5,763 nt of DNA. It comes from Bacteroidota bacterium (GTDB lineage Bacteria > Bacteroidota > Bacteroidia > Bacteroidales > JAAYUG01). The position numbers and the translations under genes were made by a program. Positions 1 through 5,763 of the stretch are shown in pieces; positions within the stretch are counted from its first letter, which is position 1, and every line of letters starts with the position of its first letter. Under the pieces are notes generated by a model. That model saw only the letters and a list, made by a program, of their open reading frames with translations, did no database searches and was not told the origin of the DNA. Location of the stretch: contig JAKAMP010000217.1 of NCBI GenBank assembly GCA_021812865.1, positions 1-5,763 of the forward strand, read 5' to 3'.

Positions 1-611
1 TCGGTAGACCATCCGCCGGGAGTAGCATCACCAATCAGACCCCAGGTGTTAGCGCTGTAGGTATACTGGTTAGGGACGCTCAGATTAAGGGTAATGGCAT
101 AATCACCGGCGGCACTGACTGCAATGTTCGAACCGCCCGCATCGAGGGTTGATCCGTCGGCAGCCGTACTACCATAGTTTAGGCTCCAGTCGGATGTTCC
201 CCTGAATTTGAAGGATCCGCCGCTGGTCATGTGCAGGCCGAGCTGGAAGGTGAGATTTGCCGGGTTATAGGTCATATCGGTCTGGGTACCCCATCCGCCG
301 GGTGTGGCATCGCCAATCACGCCCCAGTTGGTAAGGGTAAGGGAATAGGTCTTAGCAGTCAGGTTGGCCCTGATGAGGTAATAACCGGTAGAAGCAACCG
401 TAATGTTATTGCCGGGGTTTGTAAGTCCACCCGAACCATTGTCGCCAAAGGTATGGGCATTGTCCCAGCTGTGGTCGGTAGTGAGCTTGATGCTACCGCT
501 TGTCAGCCATACATAGCCTTCAGCCTGTCCGCCACTGGTTACGGTATTGATAATATACTTTGCGTTGTCGCTGTTATCCCATCCGTTGTAATCGCCAACC
601 ACCCACATTTT
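1..611 (-). repeat. Tandem SusE/SusF-type carbohydrate-binding modules, third copy cut by the window edge
   Basis: Module 1 (residues 339-433) opens MWVVGDYNGWDNSDN and is the most divergent. Module 2 (434-527) opens WGVIGDATPGGW and module 3 (528 onward) opens WGLIGDATPGGW; the two starts are exactly 94 codons (282 bp) apart. At the DNA level bases 9-45 and 291-327 match at 32 of 37 positions by my count, mostly differing at silent sites. Module 2 shares the pattern G-x-x-G-x-ATP-x-GW, KFR, WS-x-N-x-G, NI-x-V-x-AAG-x-Y-x-ITL with the last module of the neighbouring SusE-like protein, which supports the family call. The total number of modules cannot be known because the array leaves the window. 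Confidence 0.75.
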
Positions 612-1625
612 GGTAATATCGGCCAGGGTTGTGAAAGTAATATCGGCTCCGTAATTGGTTCCGGCATCATTGATTGCATAAGCACGCACATGATAGGTGG
701 TGTTCATGCTCAATCCGGTGGCATTATAGGTCAGGGAGTCGTTCGAAGCAACAACCGGCGCCTTTGTATCAGCGGTAGTCGGATTGGCGTTCAGGCCATA
801 TACAAAGCCCATTTCAGTAACTGTGCCTCCGCCGTCATAGGTAAACATGCCGTGGAAGGTAGCGGTGGTCTTGTCAATATTGGAAGCGTCGCCTGTGGTT
901 ACGGTTGCAAAGGCAACAGGAGTGGTAAAGCTTACTTCATTGCTATAAGTTGTACCGATCTTGTTGGTTGCATAAGCCCTGTAATAATAGGTTGTATTTC
1001 CCTGCAGATTGGCAGTAAAACTGGTGAAAGTGCCTTTTCCGGTACCTTCAGACGTTTTGGTGCCGCTGACTGTAGGATGTGCGGTGAGGCCATATACAAC
1101 ACCTCTCTGGATGATATCGGCTGAAGGATCAGGACCTCCGTCGTCGGTAATATTGACATCGGTAGTAGCTGTAACACCCTTATCTGTGGTATTGGTTAAC
1201 GTGGGTTGAGCGATGGCAGCAATGGTAGGAATAGCTGCCCTGGTTTTGAAGCTAATCTCATCACCATAAATGGTAGTGTTAGCGTACATGGCATATGCAC
1301 GGGCATGATAAGTGGTGAGGCGTGCGAGCCCCGAGAGTGTAACATTGAAGGTAGCCTTGGTTATTCCGCCAGCATAAACAACCTTGTTGCTTGAGGTTGT
1401 GGGAGCGGGCAGGGTATCATAGCAAATACCTCTTTCAGTGAAGCCAGGACCGGCTGCAACCACAAAGCCAACTACCGTAGCAGAGTCCCACGACAGGTTC
1501 AGGACTTCCGAAGTAGACAATTTCGGGTCGAGCCTGACATCCGAACCTTCCTTTGTACACGCGGCAATGATTAGGGTCGCCGCAACAAAGAGGGTCATTA
1601 ATTTACTGATTGATATTTTTTTCAT
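1..1625 (-). CDS. SusF-like modular surface lipoprotein: three FN3-like repeats plus SusE/SusF-type carbohydrate-binding modules (3' end missing)
   Basis: The frame is open from the ATG at 1625 to the window edge, giving 541 complete codons and no stop, so the C-terminus is missing. The start gives MKKISISKLM, a hydrophobic core and lipobox IAAC, with Cys23 as the predicted lipidated residue; TKEGSD follows. Residues about 31-129, 132-235 and 236-334 are three beta-rich repeats typical of Bacteroidota FN3-like domains, each with a G-(I/V)-(C/V)-Y motif, a T-T-Y-x-x-RAYA strand and an F-(K/T)-T end. Residues 339-433, 434-527 and 528 onward are SusE/SusF-type modules; the last two begin WG(V/L)IGDATPGGW. 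Module 2 has Trp444, KFR at 473-475 and Trp480 as possible ligand contacts. Inferred role: surface-anchored polysaccharide binding next to the SusC/SusD importer, with FN3 repeats as spacers. Bacteroides SusF instead has an N-terminal Ig-like domain, so the name is by module and position only. It lies 111 bp after susE. An ATG at 1629 is out of frame and soon stops. Confidence 0.88.
   Translation of the reverse strand, partial: MKKISISKLMTLFVAATLIIAACTKEGSDVRLDPKLSTSEVLNLSWDSATVVGFVVAAGPGFTERGICYDTLPAPTTSSNKVVYAGGITKATFNVTLSGLARLTTYHARAYAMYANTTIYGDEISFKTRAAIPTIAAIAQPTLTNTTDKGVTATTDVNITDDGGPDPSADIIQRGVVYGLTAHPTVSGTKTSEGTGKGTFTSFTANLQGNTTYYYRAYATNKIGTTYSNEVSFTTPVAFATVTTGDASNIDKTTATFHGMFTYDGGGTVTEMGFVYGLNANPTTADTKAPVVASNDSLTYNATGLSMNTTYHVRAYAINDAGTNYGADITFTTLADITKMWVVGDYNGWDNSDNAKYIINTVTSGGQAEGYVWLTSGSIKLTTDHSWDNAHTFGDNGSGGLTNPGNNITVASTGYYLIRANLTAKTYSLTLTNWGVIGDATPGGWGTQTDMTYNPANLTFQLGLHMTSGGSFKFRGTSDWSLNYGSTAADGSTLDAGGSNIAVSAAGDYAITLNLSVPNQYTYSANTWGLIGDATPGGWST
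624..1535 (-). repeat. Three tandem FN3-like domain repeats inside the SusF-like gene
   Basis: These are protein-level repeats of roughly 100 residues (residues 31-129, 132-235 and 236-334). The aligned landmarks are GICYDTLPAPT, GVVYGLTAHPT and GFVYGLNANPT early in each unit; TTYHARAYAMYA, TTYYYRAYATNK and TTYHVRAYAIND late; and a closing F-(K/T)-T. Units two and three are more alike than either is to unit one, which carries WDSATVVGFVV in place of the usual opening. The DNA is not closely repeated, so the duplications look old. The fold call comes from family resemblance and has not been tested by a profile search. Confidence 0.7.
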
Positions 1626-1682
1626 ACATCTTGTTTTTTCACATTTCAAGGATCAATGATAGTTAAATGCTTGTCGGATTGG

Positions 1683-1723
1683 AGTTTCACTGTGCCGGCT
1701 GAAAATCCGGACACAGTGAAACT
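1683..1723 (-). promoter_or_regulatory. Strong intercistronic stem-loop between the susE-like and susF-like genes
   Basis: An imperfect inverted repeat pairs 1683-1698 with 1707-1723: AGTTTCACTGTG plus CCGG, 16 pairs with one bulged base (1711) and an 8-base loop (1699-1706). In the transcript it begins 13 bases after the susE stop codon and ends 57 bases before the next ATG. No U-rich run follows (the next bases read TCCAATCCGACAAGC), so it is not a standard intrinsic terminator. A role in mRNA 3'-end protection, processing or partial attenuation, separating expression of the fourth gene from susCDE, is inferred from position. The structure itself is plain in the sequence. Confidence 0.65.
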
Positions 1724-1736
1724 TATCCTGCTTTCG

Positions 1737-2753
1737 TTAGTTGTTTTTCACAATAGTAAAGGTTCCGGTTTCAGAGCCCGTGGTTGCATTGGTGATGGTG
1801 AGGGTGATGGTATAATTCCCTGCCGCCACAGTAATATTGGCGCCGTTATGAGTCAGGCTATTGGTTGTACCGCCGAGGTTCCATGACCATGCATCATTCA
1901 ACCTGAATTTGATATCCCCGTCAATCAGGTTGGTGGTAATACTCCAGGTACCCGTTTTGGCATTATAGTCCATTTTCGAGTCAGGTGCATTCCAGCCATT
2001 GGGTGTTGCAGAACCCACCAGTCCAATCATGTAAGGAGATGTTGAGAGGGTGAGCGCCTGGGTATTTGCTTCTACAAAATACCAGCCGGCAGCGCTTACC
2101 GTGATTCCTGCTCCGTCAACCGTCAGGGTATTGCCTGTGGCGCCATACATCACATTGGCATCGGGATCTTTCAGGGTGAATGGTTTGGAAGGATCCAGCT
2201 TCACATATCCTGAATAATCGCCATTACCCAGCGGTGATTCAATTTTCTGAGTGAGGCCCGAGCCGATGAGGTCAAGGCGGGGAAGTCCGTAAGTTGTGAT
2301 CACTACAGATTTTACATCAGAACTGGACATGATTGGAGTATAGCCCGTGCCTGCGTCAATCACCAAAACCGCCCTGATGCGAAATTCCACGCTGGAAGTG
2401 GTATCGGTTGGAAATTTCTTAATCAGGAGGCCGTTCAGGTCGCTGACGCTGAATTTAAAGGCAGCGTCGCTGATCTGGTTGGCCAGGACCAGGGCGTTCT
2501 GGAAATTGTCACCGGCAGTATCCACTTCAAGGAAATAATTAGCGGAAGGCTGGAATCCGGGATTCACAGGCGTGCCGGCAAACACAACAGTATCTGTACC
2601 GTTTGTCCTGATCAGGGTGAGATCAGGCATCGTTTTAATAGTGGGTGCAACCGGGTTGCTCAGCAATACGGCTTTTGTCTCATCCTTCTCACAGGATGCC
2701 AAAAGTCCCAGCAACCCAATGAAAGCGATATATATACTCAGTTTCTTATTCAT
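1737..2753 (-). CDS. susE: SusE-like outer-membrane carbohydrate-binding lipoprotein
   Basis: The complete 338-residue protein has signal MNKKLSIYIAFIGLLGLLASC, with lipobox LLAS and Cys21, followed by EKDET, an acidic stretch like the surface-export signal of Bacteroidota lipoproteins. Residues about 22-155 resemble the N-terminal SusE Ig-like domain (NYFLEVDTAGDNF, then VEFRIRAVLV, a strand typical of these proteins). Residues about 159-240 look like a reduced binding module without the Gly-Trp motif. Residues 242-336 form a canonical SusE/SusF-type module: GLVGSATPNGW, KFRLNDAWSWNLGG, then NITVAAGNYTITL. Trp254, Lys282/Arg284, Trp289 and Trp291 are plausible ligand contacts by position. 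It is shorter than Bacteroides SusE (about 390 residues). Expected role: holding polysaccharide at the outer surface for the SusC/SusD importer. It starts 18 bp after the susD stop with an A/T-rich leader and no Shine-Dalgarno, so it is very likely cotranscribed. The symbol marks family and operon position. Confidence 0.88.
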   Translation of the reverse strand: MNKKLSIYIAFIGLLGLLASCEKDETKAVLLSNPVAPTIKTMPDLTLIRTNGTDTVVFAGTPVNPGFQPSANYFLEVDTAGDNFQNALVLANQISDAAFKFSVSDLNGLLIKKFPTDTTSSVEFRIRAVLVIDAGTGYTPIMSSSDVKSVVITTYGLPRLDLIGSGLTQKIESPLGNGDYSGYVKLDPSKPFTLKDPDANVMYGATGNTLTVDGAGITVSAAGWYFVEANTQALTLSTSPYMIGLVGSATPNGWNAPDSKMDYNAKTGTWSITTNLIDGDIKFRLNDAWSWNLGGTTNSLTHNGANITVAAGNYTITLTITNATTGSETGTFTIVKNN

Positions 2754-2771
2754 TGCTCAGAAGATTTAAAA

Positions 2772-4409
2772 TTAGTAACCAGGATTTTGCTTGATGTTCG
2801 GGTTGGCAGATACCTCTGCGCCAGGGATGGGGAATACATTCAGGTGAGGATCGGTATTCACGCCTTTTGGCTGGCCGCCTTTCCATTCCCAGTTATAATC
2901 ACCATTGGTGAATTTGCCGAAGCGAACGAGGTCGGTGCGACGCTGCCCTTCATAATAAAATTCACGTCCCCGTTCATCGAGCAGGAATTGGTCGGTAAGC
3001 TGGGCTTCACTGATATCGCCGCTGGTACCACCAAAAGCACGTTCCCTGATCACGTTGATATCGGCAACGGCGCTGGTCTTATCGCCCAGTCTGTATTCGG
3101 CTTCAGCCCTCATCAGGTAGGCATCGGCGAGACGGAACACCGGGAAATCGGTGCTGGCATAGGCCGGGTTGTAATCGGCGGCCTGGCTTCCATCGGCATT
3201 CCTGGCGGTGAATTTATATACGCCGATCCCAAATTTTCCGGCTGAAGAAGGGCTGGGAATATCCCACTGATATTTAGTACGGAGGAATACGCGCTTATCT
3301 TTGCACTGGGCAAAGATGGTATCGCTGGTTGGAACCGGCACATTACCGTAGGTGGCAAGGGTATCCACAAGCACATTCACGAAACTCCTCTTGGTGCGGT
3401 TTCCATCCCAGTTGGTATTGGAAGTAAGACCATGATACCATTCAGCTCTGATATAGTCATTATCACTACAGGATTCAATAATGAAGGTCGTACCCACATA
3501 TCCCTGGGTATGGATTCCGTCCTGTTCCCAGGCAAAAATCATTTCGTGATTGTGAGGATAATCGTTATCAGCGCTGAAATTCTGCCTGTAATCCGTAGCA
3601 AGCTGATATGCACCGCTGTTGATCACTTTATCGGAATAAAGTTTGCAGCTGTCCCATTTTGCAGTTCCGGTAAACACTTCAGCATTGAGATAAAGCCTGG
3701 CGAGCAACATCCAGCATGCGCCCTGGTCAGCTTCGGGATAGGAAGAACCGGGGGCGCCGAGCTTGTCTTCAATGCCGTGGAGTTCAGAAACCACGTAATT
3801 GAAGAGTTTCTGACGGGCAACTACCATGTTCGGATCCAGCTGCTGGGGGAAAAACTTACCCACGCCATCCTTATCGGTGGTGAAGGGAGGATTTCCAAAC
3901 AGGTCCATATCCCAGGTATAAGCCAGGGCTCTCAGAAAGCGTGCCTGTGCATTGTATTGCTGAATCTGGGGATTAGTGTTCCCATTCGTAAGCCTGATGA
4001 AGTCATTGGCATAAGTAATGCTCAGGCTAAGACGTTGGTACAGTGCAGTAAGAAAGGTATTATTCTTATTCCAGGTCTGGGTATTCAGGTCAGAAATCCC
4101 CACGTCAGTCCAGGCGCAGATGGCCTCATCGGTGGTGATTTCCTGGAGATTCCAGAGAGCCCTTGTGGTGGTGAAGAAGTTACCGTCGCTGGAAGCAATG
4201 TCGTCGCCCCCATTGGCTCCCTGCCCGGATATAATGAAGCTAGCATAAATCTTTCCCAATACCTCTTTTGTATAGGTAGGATTCGAGTTCAGGTTTCCCG
4301 CCATGATCCTGGTGGGATCCTTAGGTACCACATCCAAATCTTTCACACATGATGAAATCATCAATAAGGCTGAAAGAAGTATTCCCAGTGTTATTATTTT
4401 TTTTGTCAT
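2772..4409 (-). CDS. susD: SusD/RagB-family nutrient-binding outer-membrane lipoprotein
   Basis: The complete 545-residue protein is close to the usual SusD length (about 550). MTKKIITLGI, a hydrophobic core and lipobox MISSC make Cys21 the lipidated residue, followed by VKDLD. The helical TPR-like N-terminal half shows LYQRLSLSITYANDFIRL (124-140) and QARFLRALAYTWDMDLFGNPPF (155-176), the SusD signature. The C-terminal RagB/SusD part has FRLADAYLMRAEAEYRLGD (425-443), LLDERGREFYYEGQRRTDLVRFG (476-498) and ends FPIPGAEVSANPNIKQNPGY, a classic SusD terminus. SusD binds glycan at the cell surface and caps the SusC barrel as a hinged lid. TDEAICAW (93-100), WYHGL (324-328) and WDGNRT (334-339) recall the SusD group of starch/maltodextrin loci in Flavobacteriia. 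That resemblance is from memory, so the substrate is only suggested. It starts 12 bp after the susC stop; the leader TTTTCGAGCGAT has no Shine-Dalgarno. Confidence 0.96.
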   Translation of the reverse strand: MTKKIITLGILLSALLMISSCVKDLDVVPKDPTRIMAGNLNSNPTYTKEVLGKIYASFIISGQGANGGDDIASSDGNFFTTTRALWNLQEITTDEAICAWTDVGISDLNTQTWNKNNTFLTALYQRLSLSITYANDFIRLTNGNTNPQIQQYNAQARFLRALAYTWDMDLFGNPPFTTDKDGVGKFFPQQLDPNMVVARQKLFNYVVSELHGIEDKLGAPGSSYPEADQGACWMLLARLYLNAEVFTGTAKWDSCKLYSDKVINSGAYQLATDYRQNFSADNDYPHNHEMIFAWEQDGIHTQGYVGTTFIIESCSDNDYIRAEWYHGLTSNTNWDGNRTKRSFVNVLVDTLATYGNVPVPTSDTIFAQCKDKRVFLRTKYQWDIPSPSSAGKFGIGVYKFTARNADGSQAADYNPAYASTDFPVFRLADAYLMRAEAEYRLGDKTSAVADINVIRERAFGGTSGDISEAQLTDQFLLDERGREFYYEGQRRTDLVRFGKFTNGDYNWEWKGGQPKGVNTDPHLNVFPIPGAEVSANPNIKQNPGY

Positions 4410-4421
4410 ATCGCTCGAAAA

Positions 4422-5756
4422 TTAAAAATTAAGATTGATGCCAAGCATAAATGTGCGTGGCCTAGGATAGAAGTTGTTATCAATACCACCTGGTACTTCC
4501 GGGTCGAGGCCCTTATATTTGGTGATAGTCATCAGGTTCTGCACAGTAAAGCTGAGGCGTGCGCCGAGTGACTTGTATATTTTGTCAAAGTTATAGCCTG
4601 CGCTCAGGTTGTCAATCTTGAAGTACGAAGCATTGCTTACGAAATAGTCGCTGGTGAACTGGCGTTTCACAAATTTTGTGTCGCTCAGGAAAGTCGGGAA
4701 ATTTTTCCAGTAACCGATTTGCGACATCTGGTCATATGATGCACCTGCAGCAAGCTGGTTGTAAACATAATTGCCGATGCTTGTACGGGTCGACATGGAA
4801 AGGTCGAATTTCTTGTAGCTGAAGCGGGCAGAGAATCCAAGCAGGTAGTCGGGAACAGGATTGTGGTAGATGTACTTATCATCGTTGTTGCCGTTTACTG
4901 TTCCTCCCTGGCCTGAAAGGTCAACATACAGGCCCTCCACAGGATTGCCATTGGCATCGTATACCTGCTTGTTCACGAAGAAAGAGTAGGGTGCGTATCC
5001 AACCCGGGTAACCTGCTTCTGACCCGTAAAGGCATCGCCATAAAGGATACCGATATAATTCGGGTCATTGGACATCAGCAGTTTGGTGATAGTGTTCTTG
5101 TTGTAGGTAAAGTTGAATCCAAGGGTCAGGTTCATGTTTTGGGTAGAAATGGGAACCAGGTCGAGGGATACTTCAAAACCCTTGTTTTCAAGACTGCCTA
5201 CGTTGGTGAGCAGTGTGTTGGAGAAGTTGCTACCCGAAGGAATCGTAACGGTATTCAGCAGGTCTTTGGTTGTTCTTTTATAGATATCCACCGAACCCTT
5301 GATGCGGTCTTTTGCAAATCCAAAGTCAATCCCTGCATTCTGGGTGGTTGTTGATTCCCATTTGATGTTGGGATCATATGCATTGGGCCTGAGGGTTGGC
5401 AGGTACTGGCCATCGATATAATAGTATGAACCTTCAGAGGAGGTTATATACAGGGCCTGGGCGGGATAGTCGTTCCCAATGTCCTGCTGACCGGTTACAC
5501 CCCAGCCTAAGCGAAGTTTCAGTTCAGTAATGGCGTTTACATTTTTCAGGAATGCTTCGTCTTTGATTCTCCATGCGAAGGCGGCCGAGGGGAAAAGACC
5601 CCAACGGTTGGCTTTTGCGAAACGGGAAGAACCGTCATCACGCAAGGTAAAGGTAAGCAGATACCGGTCGGCCAAAGTATAGTTCAAACGTCCGAAGAAA
5701 GAGACAAGGTAATTTTCGGTAATGAACGAAGAACTGTCAGTCTTCTGGTAGGGATG
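4422..5756 (-). CDS. susC: SusC/RagA-family TonB-dependent outer-membrane transporter, C-terminal fragment
   Basis: This is the C-terminal 444 residues of a transporter that is normally about 1,000 residues, so signal peptide, carboxypeptidase-like domain, plug and first strands are missing. The visible part is TonB-dependent beta-barrel: ENYLVSFFGRLNYTLADRYL, DDGSSRF (40-46 from base 5756), GWGVTGQQDIG (84-94), NIKWE (130-134), TNVGSLENKGFE (184-195) and GIDNNFYPRPRTF, ending LGINLNF with the terminal Phe typical of barrel strands inserted by BAM. The family imports oligosaccharides using TonB/ExbBD energy, with SusD as lid. A TTG at 5687 could be scored as a start, but it lies inside the conserved FFGRLNYT barrel motif and the frame continues 23 codons upstream, so it is not the true start. 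Those codons end at an in-frame TAA (5757-5759) next to the window edge; error or real disruption cannot be told apart here. The gene leads the operon, 12 bp before susD. Confidence 0.93.
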   Translation of the reverse strand, partial: HPYQKTDSSSFITENYLVSFFGRLNYTLADRYLLTFTLRDDGSSRFAKANRWGLFPSAAFAWRIKDEAFLKNVNAITELKLRLGWGVTGQQDIGNDYPAQALYITSSEGSYYYIDGQYLPTLRPNAYDPNIKWESTTTQNAGIDFGFAKDRIKGSVDIYKRTTKDLLNTVTIPSGSNFSNTLLTNVGSLENKGFEVSLDLVPISTQNMNLTLGFNFTYNKNTITKLLMSNDPNYIGILYGDAFTGQKQVTRVGYAPYSFFVNKQVYDANGNPVEGLYVDLSGQGGTVNGNNDDKYIYHNPVPDYLLGFSARFSYKKFDLSMSTRTSIGNYVYNQLAAGASYDQMSQIGYWKNFPTFLSDTKFVKRQFTSDYFVSNASYFKIDNLSAGYNFDKIYKSLGARLSFTVQNLMTITKYKGLDPEVPGGIDNNFYPRPRTFMLGINLNF

Positions 5757-5763
5757 TTAGATC

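Noticed and set aside
231..1124. A 297-codon open frame on the plus strand
   Set aside because: It lies wholly antisense to the SusF-like lipoprotein gene, whose minus frame has a lipobox, recognisable repeats and binding modules. The plus translation is a Gly/Ile/Ser/Cys-rich shadow with no recognisable motif.
1627..1629. Alternative ATG for the SusF-like gene
   Set aside because: It is in a different frame and reaches a stop after eight codons; the ATG at 1625 gives a clean lipoprotein signal peptide.
1654..1661. A Bacteroidota -7 promoter element (TATCATTG on the minus strand) before the SusF-like gene
   Set aside because: It is one mismatch from TAnnTTTG, but no TTTG/TTG -33 element lies about 20 bp upstream, so chance is the simpler explanation.
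1683..1723. Intrinsic transcription terminator
   Set aside because: The hairpin is strong, but in either direction no T-run follows it, so it is listed as a regulatory stem-loop instead.
3432..4352. A 306-codon open frame on the plus strand
   Set aside because: It is antisense to the unmistakable SusD gene and has no recognisable domain; it reflects codon bias on the other strand.
5685..5687. TTG as a start codon for the SusC-like protein
   Set aside because: It falls within the conserved FFGRLNYTLADRYL barrel motif, and the frame continues 23 meaningful codons upstream; a protein starting here would lack plug, signal and most early strands.

Overview
The window is a fragment of a Bacteroidota glycan-uptake operon (a Sus-like polysaccharide utilization locus, PUL). 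The phylum call rests on the gene families: a SusC-type TonB-dependent transporter, a SusD-type lipoprotein and SusE/SusF-type surface lipoproteins in consecutive order. It is also supported by three lipoprotein signals followed by acidic residues and by A/T-rich leaders without Shine-Dalgarno motifs. The order or genus cannot be fixed from the sequence. The size and both truncated ends suggest a short, probably metagenomic, contig.

All genes are on the minus strand, so transcription runs from high to low coordinates. From 5756 to 4422 lies the C-terminal part (444 visible residues) of a SusC-like outer-membrane transporter. Its frame meets an in-frame TAA at 5757-5759, a few bases from the window end. 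A 12-bp gap leads to an intact SusD-like lipoprotein (4409-2772, 545 aa), and an 18-bp gap to a compact SusE-like lipoprotein (2753-1737, 338 aa). A 111-bp spacer with a strong stem-loop but no U-tract (1723-1683) follows. The fourth gene starts at 1625 and runs off the window at base 1 with 541 residues visible. It encodes a modular SusF-like lipoprotein: a lipobox, three fibronectin-III-like repeats, then at least two and a partial third SusE/SusF-type carbohydrate-binding module. Apart from the 111-bp spacer there is essentially no non-coding DNA. No RNA gene, CRISPR array or insertion sequence was seen.

By analogy with characterised Sus systems, the SusE- and SusF-like lipoproteins would hold polysaccharide on the cell surface. 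SusD would cap the SusC barrel and hand oligosaccharides to it, and SusC would import them using TonB energy. The SusE/SusF-type modules and a TDEAICAW-type segment in SusD suggest an alpha-glucan (starch, glycogen or maltodextrin) substrate. No glycoside hydrolase or regulator is visible to confirm this. The points most worth checking are the unusual FN3-plus-CBM build of the fourth protein, the stem-loop before it, and the stop codon at the broken end of susC.
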